Shown here one piece after another: positions 1 through 11,072 of a stretch of DNA of 58,248 bases. The number at the start of each line of letters is the position of its first letter. Within the stretch, counting starts at the first letter, position 1. The position numbers and the translations under genes were made by a program. The notes under the pieces are model-generated. The model was not told the DNA's origin, ran no database searches, and saw only the letters and a list, made by a program, of their open reading frames with translations. Source of the DNA: Lachnospiraceae bacterium (GTDB lineage: Bacteria > Bacillota > Clostridia > Lachnospirales > Lachnospiraceae); assembly GCA_017527205.1 (NCBI GenBank), contig JAFXQK010000033.1, positions 1-58,248 on the forward strand, written 5' to 3'.

Positions 1-300
1 AAATTCAGTCCAGACAGTTTATCATGACTGAAATTCACTGTCTGAATGGCAATAATCAAAAACAGCCAGTTGCAAACCACTGTCTGTTCGCTCAAATTCA
101 AATGCGGACAGTGAATTCCCTAATAATTTCACTGTCTGAATACCAAATTCGAAAACGGGACAGTTATAAGGGACACTTTACCTCCCACGAGGGCTCCGTC
201 CCTTCCGGTGAGGTATTCTCCGACAAAATCCAAGTGTCCGAGTAGCAAAGTGGCAAGCTCTAAATAAATCGCGATTTATCCAAATGATAGGAACCCTACA
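1..300. repeat. Non-coding flank with six short GACAGT/ACTGTC motifs
   Basis: No convincing gene is seen between the window edge and the PAP2 gene at 556. The motif ACTGTC, or its complement GACAGT, occurs about six times between 12 and 164, at near 13, 37, 79, 107, 130 and 159. Two copies are the extended form TTCACTGTCTGAAT (34-47 and 128-141). A perfect 16-bp palindrome, ATAAATCGCGATTTAT, lies at 264-279. The spacing is irregular, so this is not a CRISPR array. It may be a degraded dispersed repeat or a cluster of regulator sites; the sequence alone does not decide. Confidence 0.45.
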
Positions 301-304
301 ACCC

Positions 305-390
305 CCGATTTGTAAAACAAAAGACATCGGCAAACACCGATTTGTAAAACAAAAGACATCGACAAACTCCGATTTATAGAACAAAACAAC
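305..390. repeat. 32-bp direct tandem repeat, about 2.6 copies
   Basis: The unit begins CCGATTTGTAAAACAAAAGA and recurs with an exact 32-bp period at 305, 337 and 369. The third copy is diverged (TTATAGAAC for TTGTAAAAC) and incomplete. No spacer sequence separates the copies, which argues against CRISPR. It lies in the AT-rich stretch upstream of the PAP2 gene and overlaps no credible reading frame. Confidence 0.7.
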
Positions 391-555
391 CTACATCCTA
401 ATTTTGACTTCTAATCTTTTATATTCACAGCCACATAAATACATAAAGAGAGAGGTTTTACAGAATCCCTTCGCTTGTAATTTAATAATGAATATTATAT
501 AATTACAAAATAGTGAAATTTACTAAAGGAAATTTATAGGTACGAAGGAGAAGGT

Positions 556-1464
556 ATGGAATTTCTGAGGATGTTGGAGGGGATTCGGACTCCCCTTGGA
601 GAAGCGTTGTTTCTGATTTTGACCTATGGCGGTGAAGAGATTATGCTGCTGGGGCTGATCTGCGTATTGTATTGGTGCGTTGATAAAAGGACGGGTTATC
701 GGATGATTTTTTGTTATCTTCCGTCCGCTTTGGCAATCAATATTTTGAAGCTGACCTGTCGCGTGGAGCGACCGTGGGTGCGGGATCCGAGCTTTACGAT
801 CGTAGAAAAGGCAAAGGCATCCGCCACGGGGTATTCCTTCCCGAGTGGTCACACGCAGAATGCTACGACGCTCTTTGGCACGCTTGCTTATGTCAGCAAA
901 AAGACTTGGCAAAAGCTTCTGTTTTTGTTGATTATTCCGCTAGTTATGCTTTCGCGCATGTATTTGGGCGTACACACGCCTTCAGACGTGCTCACCAGCT
1001 TTGCCATCACGACCGTCATCGTCATCGGCATGAATCTTTTGGCAGATAAGCTGACTCTCACTCACAAACGTCGTCTGATCATTATGTGTGTCATACTTGT
1101 GATCGCCATGGCAACCTGCATTTACACCTATGTTCTCTACTCATCGGGCGTCATTGCATATAAGGATGCCTCCGACAGCTTTAAGGGCTGCGGTGCTGGC
1201 ATGGCCATCGTGATCTGCTGGGTCATCGAAACCCGCTACATTAACTTCGACACGAAATGCTCCAGCATTTGGATGCAGCTGCTAAAGCTATTGATCGGTG
1301 TTGCCGGAGCGCTTCTGATCAAGGAAGGAATTAAATATTCCTTCAATGCCCTCTTTGGTCCAAGCTTTTTCACCGACGTCTTCCGCTATTTTCTTCTCAT
1401 GACATGGGCGATGATCGGAATGCCACTGATAATTAAAAAGTTTTTCCAAAATGAAAATCGATAA
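556..1464 (+). CDS. PAP2-family membrane phosphatase
   Basis: A 302-residue polytopic membrane protein of the PAP2 (type 2 phosphatidic acid phosphatase) superfamily, which removes phosphate from lipid phosphates such as phosphatidate or undecaprenyl pyrophosphate on the outer membrane face. The three signature blocks are present in order: K65 to R72-P73 (block 1), P96-S-G-H99 (block 2), and S133-R134 with H140 and D144 (block 3, SRMYLGVHTPSD). Hydrophobic spans surround and follow these blocks. The start is set by GAAGGAGAAGGT directly before ATG. It stands alone and is followed by two hairpins. The family is clear; the lipid substrate cannot be told from sequence. Confidence 0.9.
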   Translation: MEFLRMLEGIRTPLGEALFLILTYGGEEIMLLGLICVLYWCVDKRTGYRMIFCYLPSALAINILKLTCRVERPWVRDPSFTIVEKAKASATGYSFPSGHTQNATTLFGTLAYVSKKTWQKLLFLLIIPLVMLSRMYLGVHTPSDVLTSFAITTVIVIGMNLLADKLTLTHKRRLIIMCVILVIAMATCIYTYVLYSSGVIAYKDASDSFKGCGAGMAIVICWVIETRYINFDTKCSSIWMQLLKLLIGVAGALLIKEGIKYSFNALFGPSFFTDVFRYFLLMTWAMIGMPLIIKKFFQNENR

Positions 1465-1489
1465 CCCCGAGATAGATCACTCGGGGTTT
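1465..1489 (+). terminator. Hairpin after the PAP2 gene
   Basis: CCCCGAG (1465-1471) pairs with CTCGGGG (1480-1486) around an 8-nt loop, followed by only three T residues. It begins immediately after the PAP2 stop codon and may be a weak terminator. Confidence 0.55.
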
Positions 1490-1574
1490 CGCGGCGCTCG
1501 TCGAATGTTTGCTCTTGCAAGCAAGGCAAACGCTCTCCTCACTACTTCGAGAGTATACTCGCGAACATTAGAAA
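1490..1574. other. Structured spacer between two hairpins
   Basis: The spacer holds an inverted repeat in which GTTTGC near 1506 faces GCAAAC near 1527, and a second in which AATGTTTGC faces GCGAACATT near 1561. Its TTTGCTC...CAAG...GGCAAA pattern resembles the loop region of the large hairpin at 41611-41669. No gene is seen here. Confidence 0.35.
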
Positions 1575-1622
1575 AGCTCTTTGGTGATATCGAAACGTTA
1601 AACCAAAGAGCTATTATTTTCT
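1575..1622 (+). terminator. Rho-independent terminator
   Basis: AGCTCTTTGGT (1575-1585) pairs perfectly with ACCAAAGAGCT (1602-1612), an 11-bp stem, followed by ATTATTTTCT. It is the stronger of the two hairpins after the PAP2 gene. Confidence 0.75.
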
Positions 1623-1726
1623 AAGTTATAATGGATGATAAAAGTTAAACAACAAAAATTTCTCTGATCGTTTGTTTTGGCCTATGCCAAGGTGTCATCT
1701 GTTTCATTTTGTGAATCCGTTTCGAT

Positions 1727-1981
1727 TCACGCTTTTCTCATAAGCTTCTCTGCAAATTCCTCTGCAGTCACCTTATAAGTGCCCTCCTGAATTCTCTTCT
1801 TGATGGGGGCCGTGAGATCCTCTCTAATGTCAGCGCAGGCAGCCACTGCTTCCATAGCCACTTGGTAATCCTTCATACGCAGTCCCATCGCTGCGATCTC
1901 TGATGCGATGTTACCAGCTAAATGTTTCGATCTGCCAATTCTTCCCGCTTTGAAAATCTCCGAAAAAGCCTCCGAGCTCAT
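1727..1981 (-). CDS. flgM: FlgM-like anti-sigma-28 factor, orphan
   Basis: An 84-residue protein whose C-terminal half matches the FlgM core that binds the flagellar sigma factor FliA: DIREDLTAPIKKRIQEGTYK followed by V-T-A-E-E-F-A-E-K-L. FlgM holds sigma-28 inactive until the hook is built and FlgM is exported. The first 35 residues do not look like usual Lachnospiraceae FlgM. The start was chosen at MSSEAF because GGAAAGGAGGAGG lies 6 nt upstream; longer in-frame starts run into the repeats and lack a ribosome site. No flagellar or sigma gene lies in the window, so its partner is unknown. It could be a displaced true FlgM or a regulator of another sigma factor. Confidence 0.7.
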   Translation of the reverse strand: MSSEAFSEIFKAGRIGRSKHLAGNIASEIAAMGLRMKDYQVAMEAVAACADIREDLTAPIKKRIQEGTYKVTAEEFAEKLMRKA

Positions 1982-2005
1982 CTGAACCTCCTCCTTTCCT
2001 AATGT

Positions 2006-2255
2006 AATCGCTTCGCGATAGTTTGCTCCATTCCACTCGGCTCCATATCTGCGAAGAATATTTCGCTGCAAATACAGCATCGCAATATTCTTCGGTCACC
2101 TCGCTTCATTTCGCTTGATTGAATCGCTTCGCGATAATTTGCTCCATTCCACTCGGCTCCATTTCAGCGAAGAATATTTCGCTGCAAATACAGCATCGCA
2201 ATATTCTTCGGTCGCCTCATTTCATTTCGCTGTTTCGAATCGCTTCGCGATAGTT
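2006..2255. repeat. 116-bp tandem repeat upstream of the flgM-like gene
   Basis: Units start at 2006, 2122 and 2238 with AATCGCTTCGCGATA; the first two are full length and the third is truncated. The period is exactly 116 bp. Each full unit holds the mini-hairpin ATCGC-TTC-GCGAT and a longer hairpin, for example CGAAGAATATT (2052-2062) pairing with AATATTCTTCG (2084-2094). On the minus strand the last mini-hairpin lies just before the ribosome site of the flgM-like gene. The units differ at a few positions only, suggesting recent duplication. Confidence 0.85.
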
Positions 2256-2381
2256 TTCTGTATCGCTTCGCAACATTTTGCCATACCCCTATGGCACATA
2301 AAATCCCCTACGTCAAATGTATCGGTTCATTGCGGAAAAAAGTTTAGTCCAAAATTGAAAATTTTTTAACATTCTTGGAAA
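2256..2381. other. Spacer without a recognised gene
   Basis: This AT-rich stretch follows the tandem repeat. A partial mini-hairpin copy, ATCGCTTCGCAA, sits near 2262. I see no gene. Confidence 0.4.
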
Positions 2382-2483
2382 CTAATCTTCCATATACTCC
2401 AAATAATCCATTTCTGACGCGAATAAGAGGTAAACTCCGTCCACGTATCCCATGTAACCGTTCGCTGTAACATATCCTTTCAT
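2382..2483 (-). CDS. 33-residue microprotein
   Basis: A small tyrosine-rich acidic protein beginning MKGYVTANGYMGYVDGVY and ending in MDYLEYMED. The start is backed by a strong AAGGAGG 8 nt upstream and the frame closes with TAG. Very similar short proteins, starting MKGYVTANGYMG and ending in an acidic DYxEYxxD tail, are familiar to me from Lachnospiraceae genomes as unannotated small proteins. No signal peptide or membrane span is visible. Function is unknown. It lies between the tandem repeat and the double-hairpin element downstream of glgP. Confidence 0.65.
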   Translation of the reverse strand: MKGYVTANGYMGYVDGVYLLFASEMDYLEYMED

Positions 2484-2583
2484 AAATAGTACCTCCTTAT
2501 CATTTCTCTTTCTTTCATGATAAGAAGGTACCATTTTTATAGTACGATATTATTCCCTCAAAGTAATTCGCATTTACTATTTT

Positions 2584-2639
2584 CCCCTCATCCACCCCTT
2601 TGGGGCACCTTCCCCCAGTGGGGGAAGGCTTTCTCAAGG
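2584..2639 (-). repeat. Double-hairpin dispersed repeat, copy A
   Basis: Read on the minus strand it runs CCTTGAGAAAGCCTTCCCCC, loop ACT, GGGGGAAGGTG, then a second small hairpin GCCCC-AAA-GGGGT, and ends in GGATGAGGGG. Copy B at 43895-43952 has the same borders, but its second hairpin has a different sequence with kept pairing. It lies just after the glgP stop codon and may also act as a 3' end for that transcript. Confidence 0.7.
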
Positions 2640-2663
2640 GATATCGTTATAAATATTTACCAA

Positions 2664-5180
2664 TTACTTCAAGGTTACCTTGTCAAGATGCCAAATCTCG
2701 TCCACGTACTCCTGGATGGTTCTGTCGGAGGTAAACTTTCCGGAGCAAGCAACGTTCAGGATCGCGCTCTTTGCCCAGCCGGCCTCGTCCATGTACTTCA
2801 TCTCGATCTTCTTGTGCGCGGTTGCATAAGACTTGAAGTCCTTCAGGATAAAGTAGGTGTCAGCCTTCGCCGTACTCTGCGTGTTCAGCAGGGAATTATA
2901 CAGCGGGCGGAACAGCTCGGGATCCTGAGGAGCATAGGTACCATTGATCAGCTGCATCAGAACCTTGCGAATGTCCGCGTCGTTGTTGAAGATCTCCATG
3001 GGATTATAACCGCCGAACTGCTCATAACGGATAACCTCATCGCTTGTCAGTCCGAAGATGACTGCGTTTTCAGCGCCAACCTCTTCCACGATCTCAACGT
3101 TTGCGCCGTCCATGGTTCCCAGCGTGATTGCTCCGTTCAGCATAAACTTCATGTTACCGGTACCGGAAGCCTCCTTACTTGCGGTGGAGATCTGCTCGGA
3201 TACGTCTGCTGCCGCAAAAATCAGCTCTGCGTTGGAAACATTGTAGTTCTCAATGAAGACCACCTTGATCTTTCCTTCGATGGAGGGATCGTTGTTGATC
3301 ACGTCAGCCACGGAGTTGATCAGCTTAATGGTCAGCTTTGCGTTGCGATAGCCTGCCGCCGCCTTTGCGCCAAAGATGAAGGTTCTGGGATAGAACTTCA
3401 TCTCAGGATGCTCCTTCAGCTCATTGTAAAGGTACATTACGTGCAGAATGTTCAGGAGCTGTCTCTTGTACTCATGGAGACGCTTTACCTGTACGTCAAA
3501 GATGGATCTGGGATCCACTTCAATGTTATTGTGCTCTAAGATATACTGAGCAAGGCGTACCTTATTGTGGTACTTAATGTTCATGAACTCCTGCTGTGCC
3601 TTGTCATCATCCGCATATACCTTCAGGCGGCTGATCTGAGGCAGGTCAGTGATCCACTCACTACCAACGTGATCCGTTACCCACTGAGCGAGCAAAGGAT
3701 TGCCGTGCAGAAGGAATCTTCTCTGGGTAATGCCGTTGGTCTTATTGTTGAAGCGCTCGGGAAACATCTCATAGAAGTCCTTGAGCTCCTGTTTCTTTAA
3801 GATCTCGGTGTGCAGTCTTGCCACACCGTTAACGGAATAGCCTGCAACGATGGCCATGTGTGCCATCTTCACCTGTCCATCATAAATGATGGCCATCTTG
3901 CGGATCTTATCCTGTACGTTGACGCCGGGCACGTTGCTGTACTTGTTCTCGATTTCAATGATGAAACGTCTGTTGATTTCTTCCACGATCTGGTATATGC
4001 GGGGAAGAAGTCTGGAGAACAGCTCAATGGGCCACTTCTCCAAAGCCTCCGACATGATGGTGTGGTTCGTGTACGCACAGGTCTTTGTGGTTACTTCCCA
4101 CGCCTCGTCCCAGGTCAGATAATACTCGTCCATGAGGATTCTCATCAGCTCTGCGATGGCAACGGTCGGATGCGTATCATTGAGCTGGAAGGTAACCTTC
4201 TCATAGAACTTCTTGATGTCATCATGCTTTCTCATGTACTTCTCAATTGCTTCCTGCACGGATGCGGAGATGAAGAAGTACTGCTGCTTTAAGCGCAGCT
4301 CCTTACCTGCATAGTGGTTGTCATTGGGATAAAGCACCTCAACAATGTTTTTTGCAAGGTTTGCCTGCTCTACGGCCTTCTGATACTCACCCTTGTCGAA
4401 GGAATCCAGGGAGAAGCACTCTACGGGCTCAGCGTCCCAGATTCTTAAGGTGTTTACGATACCATTGCCATAGCCAACGATGGGCAGATCATAGGGAATC
4501 GCGCGTACGGACTGATAGCCCTCCTGATAGAAGACGTTTCTGCCGTTCTCATCCACGCGAACGTTCACGTAACCGCCAAATTTTACTTCCTTTGCATACT
4601 CAGGACGACGAAGCTCGAAGGGGTTGCCATCCTTCAGCCAATCGTCCGGGACCTCACGCTGATAGCCATCCTGGATCTTCTGCTTGAACATGCCATAGCG
4701 ATAACGGATGCCACAGCCGTAAGCTGCGTAGCCAAGCGTCGCGAGGCTGTCCAAAAAGCATGCTGCAAGACGGCCAAGGCCGCCGTTACCAAGTGCTGCG
4801 TCGGGCTCCTGATCCTCGATGACGTTGAGGTCAAGACCCAGCTCCTCCAGGGCTTCCTTCACGTCCTGATAGCCCTTTAAGTTAATCATATTATTGCCCA
4901 AAGCCCGTCCCATCAGGAACTCCATGGACATATAATAAACCATCTTGGGGTCTTCCTTGTCGTAAGCCTTCTGGGTTTCCATCCAGTGCTCTACGATCTG
5001 GTCCTTTACTGCGTAGGACACTGCCTGGAAGATCTGCTGAGGCGTTGCTTCCTCAAGCTCCTTACGATACAGGGTCTTTACGTTGTAAAGAACACTCCGC
5101 TTAAACAATTCCTTGTCAAAGCTGAACTTCGGCTTGCTTGCCTTGGACTTTGTAGACGTAGTTGAACTTTTCAAATTCAT
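2664..5180 (-). CDS. glgP: Glycogen/maltodextrin phosphorylase
   Basis: An 838-residue GT35-family phosphorylase that splits alpha-1,4-glucan with phosphate to give glucose 1-phosphate, with pyridoxal phosphate as cofactor. The pyridoxal-binding block EASGTGNMKFMLNGA is intact, with the Schiff-base lysine at about residue 678. The N-terminal YYMSMEFLMGRAL and ALGNGGLGRLAACF blocks are canonical. The start at MNLKSS was preferred over the longer in-frame start because GAAAGGAG lies just before it. Residues 1-25 form a Ser/Thr/Lys-rich leader, longer than in many family members. No other glycogen gene is adjacent. It presumably mobilises storage glucan for fermentation. Confidence 0.95.
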   Translation of the reverse strand: MNLKSSTTSTKSKASKPKFSFDKELFKRSVLYNVKTLYRKELEEATPQQIFQAVSYAVKDQIVEHWMETQKAYDKEDPKMVYYMSMEFLMGRALGNNMINLKGYQDVKEALEELGLDLNVIEDQEPDAALGNGGLGRLAACFLDSLATLGYAAYGCGIRYRYGMFKQKIQDGYQREVPDDWLKDGNPFELRRPEYAKEVKFGGYVNVRVDENGRNVFYQEGYQSVRAIPYDLPIVGYGNGIVNTLRIWDAEPVECFSLDSFDKGEYQKAVEQANLAKNIVEVLYPNDNHYAGKELRLKQQYFFISASVQEAIEKYMRKHDDIKKFYEKVTFQLNDTHPTVAIAELMRILMDEYYLTWDEAWEVTTKTCAYTNHTIMSEALEKWPIELFSRLLPRIYQIVEEINRRFIIEIENKYSNVPGVNVQDKIRKMAIIYDGQVKMAHMAIVAGYSVNGVARLHTEILKKQELKDFYEMFPERFNNKTNGITQRRFLLHGNPLLAQWVTDHVGSEWITDLPQISRLKVYADDDKAQQEFMNIKYHNKVRLAQYILEHNNIEVDPRSIFDVQVKRLHEYKRQLLNILHVMYLYNELKEHPEMKFYPRTFIFGAKAAAGYRNAKLTIKLINSVADVINNDPSIEGKIKVVFIENYNVSNAELIFAAADVSEQISTASKEASGTGNMKFMLNGAITLGTMDGANVEIVEEVGAENAVIFGLTSDEVIRYEQFGGYNPMEIFNNDADIRKVLMQLINGTYAPQDPELFRPLYNSLLNTQSTAKADTYFILKDFKSYATAHKKIEMKYMDEAGWAKSAILNVACSGKFTSDRTIQEYVDEIWHLDKVTLK

Positions 5181-5293
5181 TCTCCTTTCTTCCCCCGCAA
5201 AATCATCCCAACACAAAACATTATATCACAAGTTTTAAAACTATCCTACTATTTTATCCTACTATTTATGGAAAAAGTAAACATAATGGCAAT

Positions 5294-8449
<3,156 letters not shown>

Positions 8450-8473
8450 AAGCGTTCTCCTTTCTGAATTTAA

Positions 8474-8486
8474 ATCGCTTCGCGAT
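8474..8486 (-). promoter_or_regulatory. Leader mini-hairpin ATCGC-GAA-GCGAT upstream of ileS
   Basis: A 5-bp stem with a GAA loop (minus strand), 24 nt before the ileS start and between the T-box terminator and the ribosome site. The same element sits at matching distance before the flgM-like gene (2007-2019) and, as a wobble variant, before the ABC ATPase gene (15801-15813). Confidence 0.55.
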
Positions 8487-8494
8487 ATTTGTTT

Positions 8495-8833
8495 AAAATA
8501 TAAAGGCCCCGTCCATAATAGGACGAGGCCATTCTCGCTGTACCACCTATTACAACATACGCCGGCACTTCCTGCCCCTTCGCGTCATCTGCGCGACCCG
8601 GGCGCCCTTTTCTTACGAAGCGGGCTCAAAGCCAGGATATGGTTCCCCGTAACGGAGGGTCAACGTCTGAAATTACTAGTGCGCCAAATTCATAGAATTA
8701 TCATGCCACCATGTTCATCTCAGCGGCTCGGAAGTGATCTTCCCCCCTCTTTACTCGTACCGGTTTCCCACCATCCCCGGCTCTCTGAACCTTTCCATCA
8801 GGGCTACTGTCTTCGTCAACGCCTTTTACTGTT
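8495..8833 (-). ncRNA. T-box leader, isoleucine specific
   Basis: The leader contains the T-box sequence AGGTGGTACAGCGAGAA (about 8533-8549), then a terminator stem GGCCTCGTCC (8521-8530) against GGACGGGGCC (8505-8514), ended by TTTATATTTT. Upstream on the transcript are Stem I landmarks: an AGAGAG...GGGGATGGTGGGAAACC segment, then GAAGATCACTTCC with the specifier codon AUC (8736-8738) followed by A. AUC is an isoleucine codon, matching the ileS gene downstream. Uncharged tRNA-Ile would favour the antiterminator and read-through. The 5' and 3' limits are approximate. Confidence 0.93.
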
Positions 8834-8839
8834 TGCAAT

Positions 8840-8868
8840 ATTATAAGCCATGCGATCTCGAAAGTCAA
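8840..8868 (-). promoter_or_regulatory. Promoter of the ileS T-box transcript
   Basis: On the minus strand, TTGACT (8863-8868) and TATAAT (8840-8845) are separated by exactly 17 bp, close to the sigma-A consensus. It lies directly upstream of the T-box leader. Confidence 0.88.
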
Positions 8869-8913
8869 CCCCCTATTTGGTTCAGCGTGCTCTGCGCAGC
8901 AAAAGTCACGTGT

Positions 8914-10299
8914 TTAAAGGGATCCGCCGTCCTTTCCCTGAAAGGTTTCTGGAAGAAACACGTAAAATTCCGTCTCCGGCTGCTTCGGATCCGTTCTGAC
9001 AAAAATGTCCCCCTCCAGCCTTCTGGCAATTTCACGAGCCTCGAAAAGCCCAATTCCGCTTCCCTCAACGTCCTTGGCATTGGAGCCTCTCCAAAAGCTG
9101 TGAAAGACATAGGGGAGCTCTGATTCGTTCAAGACTTCCCCTCTGTTCTTTACGGAAAAATGATATCCATCCGCATCCTTACCCATTGTCACGTGAATTC
9201 CCTGGCCGTTACCATACTTGATCGCATTTTCCATGAGCTGGGAAAGAATCCTGCAAATACCATCCTTATCGCTCTTGATCATGGCATTATGGCTGAGCTC
9301 ACAGGCATAGGGAATTCTTAGCAGTTCCAGTCTTCTGCCGTACTCCTCGTCAAGAAATTCCTTCAATTCGCCAAGATAAAAGCTTCTGACATTCGGTTCA
9401 AAATCCACGACCCCGCTCGAAGCCTTATCAATGAGCTTTTTCACCAGCTCCGTCACGTCGTCGGCATTTTTTTTGATCTTTCCCGCGACCTCGCCATCAC
9501 TGGGGTTTGCCTTTCCATCCGGCTGATAAAGTCCGGATTCAATGGCATCTGCATAGAGCTTTATGTTAGCGACCGGCGTTTTGATGCCATGAGCGATCGT
9601 GGTGACTATGGTGAGATGCTCCCGGCTCAGCTCCCTGATCCTTCTGCGGTCGTTCGTCATCTTATCGTTTAACATGTTGATGCCCCAGATAAAGCTTCCA
9701 AAAAGGCGGTTTCGCGTCTCCGGCAGCTTCTCGGAAATCTGATTTTTCGAAAGCCTCTCCGGATAATCCGCGAGCTTTCCAAAGGGTCTTAGCACTTTCA
9801 CGTGGACGTAAAAAACGACGCCAATGGCAAGAAAGAAGGCCACGACAAGCGCCGCGTTCAGAAGGAAAAGATAGCCTGCGATCCCCTCCGCATAGTCAAA
9901 TGCCATAAATCCGATGACTGCGCCGTCCTGATAAAGTGCCCAAAGCCTCGTATTCGTGCCTTCCTGATTGATCAGGGCAACGCCTTCCTTCCCTGTGCTT
10001 GCAGGGAGAAAATAGACCTTCCTCGGGAGCGCATGATCTCCATACTCCCTTTCCCATTCCTGTTTCTTTGATGCATGGTAGGTTTGGATGACCTCACTTA
10101 TGCCAAACGCCTTGTCACCCGCATCGGTGCCTGCCCTGGCATTCACCAGCTCCTGCACCTCATGAAATGCGCGATTCATCAACAGATTGGACGCGTTTTC
10201 ATTTTTTCGCCGTAGCACTTCCAAAAAAATATTTGCCGATACGATCAGTATCACAAAAAGAAGCACGATGACGATATAAAGATTTTTCAATCTTTTCAT
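8914..10299 (-). CDS. Sensor histidine kinase
   Basis: A 461-residue membrane sensor kinase. A first membrane span (about residues 7-28) and a second (about 143-166) bracket an outside segment of some 115 residues that has no family I recognise. A linker leads to the dimerisation helix with phospho-acceptor H237 in IAHGIKTPV, and then to the ATPase domain with an N box (MENAIKYGNG) and glycine box (GSGIGLFEAREIA). It overlaps the response regulator gene by 4 bp, so the two are translationally coupled. The nearby ABC transporter and hydrolase genes suggest it senses an envelope or antimicrobial signal; the large outer segment is unlike the tiny one of BceS-type kinases. Confidence 0.9.
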   Translation of the reverse strand: MKRLKNLYIVIVLLFVILIVSANIFLEVLRRKNENASNLLMNRAFHEVQELVNARAGTDAGDKAFGISEVIQTYHASKKQEWEREYGDHALPRKVYFLPASTGKEGVALINQEGTNTRLWALYQDGAVIGFMAFDYAEGIAGYLFLLNAALVVAFFLAIGVVFYVHVKVLRPFGKLADYPERLSKNQISEKLPETRNRLFGSFIWGINMLNDKMTNDRRRIRELSREHLTIVTTIAHGIKTPVANIKLYADAIESGLYQPDGKANPSDGEVAGKIKKNADDVTELVKKLIDKASSGVVDFEPNVRSFYLGELKEFLDEEYGRRLELLRIPYACELSHNAMIKSDKDGICRILSQLMENAIKYGNGQGIHVTMGKDADGYHFSVKNRGEVLNESELPYVFHSFWRGSNAKDVEGSGIGLFEAREIARRLEGDIFVRTDPKQPETEFYVFLPETFQGKDGGSL

Positions 10300-10982
10300 G
10301 TGTCAGTGCCTCCAAATTTATAACCAACCCTCCAAACCGTCTGGATGAGCTTCGGATTCTTGGGATCCTCCTCCAGCTTTTCCCTAAGCCACCTGATATG
10401 AACGTTCAGGCTGCCGACCTCACTAAAGCAGTCGGCTCCCCAAACCTCGTCAAACAGCTTTTCTTTCCGAAGAATTTGTTCAGGGTTGCGCATCATGTAT
10501 TCCAAAAGATCAAATTCCTTCCCCGTGACGTCAATGGCCTTCTCGTCCTTATAGACCATCCTCGTCGTGACGTCCATGGTAATGTTGCCATAGGTAAGGA
10601 GCTGCCGCTCTCTTGCCAGGTCATAGGAACGTCGCATCAATGCCTTGATCTTCAGTCCAAGAACCTGAATGGAAAATGGTTTTTCGATATAATCATCCGC
10701 TCCCACCTGCAGACCCAAGATCTTACTTTGGTCATCCGTGCGGGCACTCATCATCAGAACGGGAAGCTTTTGCGTCCTCCGAATGTCCTGAAGGGCTGCA
10801 TACCCGTCCATTCCCGGAAGCATGACGTCAAGAAGCAGCATTTTATATGCCGCCTCCTTCATGTGCTCCAGCCCCTCCTCCGCGCTTTTCTCCCAATCGA
10901 CGGTATAGCCTTCTCTTCTCAGGAAATCGGAAATGAGCTTTCCCAATTCTTCATTATCTTCAATCACAAGAATATCCTTCAT
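10296..10982 (-). CDS. OmpR-family response regulator
   Basis: A 228-residue two-domain regulator. The receiver domain (1-115) has the phospho-accepting D52 in LLLDVMLPGMDG, the acidic pair E8-D9 and K101. The C-terminal winged helix of the OmpR/PhoB type covers about 130-226 and ends HIRWLREKLEEDP...IQTVWRVGYKF. It is the first gene of a two-gene unit with the kinase. Its likely targets are its own operon and the ABC/hydrolase genes upstream, from position only. Confidence 0.93.
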   Translation of the reverse strand: MKDILVIEDNEELGKLISDFLRREGYTVDWEKSAEEGLEHMKEAAYKMLLLDVMLPGMDGYAALQDIRRTQKLPVLMMSARTDDQSKILGLQVGADDYIEKPFSIQVLGLKIKALMRRSYDLARERQLLTYGNITMDVTTRMVYKDEKAIDVTGKEFDLLEYMMRNPEQILRKEKLFDEVWGADCFSEVGSLNVHIRWLREKLEEDPKNPKLIQTVWRVGYKFGGTDT

Positions 10983-11022
10983 GCCTCGCCCCCGCTAAAC
11001 GCAGCCACTTGCCACCATGTCT

Positions 11023-11052
11023 AATATACCACGTAAATTGACTATGTGTAAA
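11023..11052 (-). promoter_or_regulatory. Putative promoter of the two-component genes
   Basis: On the minus strand, TTTACA (11047-11052) and TATATT (11023-11028) are 18 bp apart, located in the 90-bp gap between the hydrolase stop and the response regulator start. No clear terminator separates it from the hydrolase gene, so read-through from the transporter operon is also possible. Confidence 0.5.
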
Positions 11053-11072
11053 TGCTTTCCACGGGCCCGGGG

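Noticed and set aside
305..390. Possible CRISPR array
   Set aside because: The 32-bp units are directly adjacent with no spacers, only about 2.6 copies exist, and no cas gene is present.
2517..3539. A 340-codon open frame on the plus strand
   Set aside because: It is antisense to glgP, starts in the repeat spacer and resembles no protein family.
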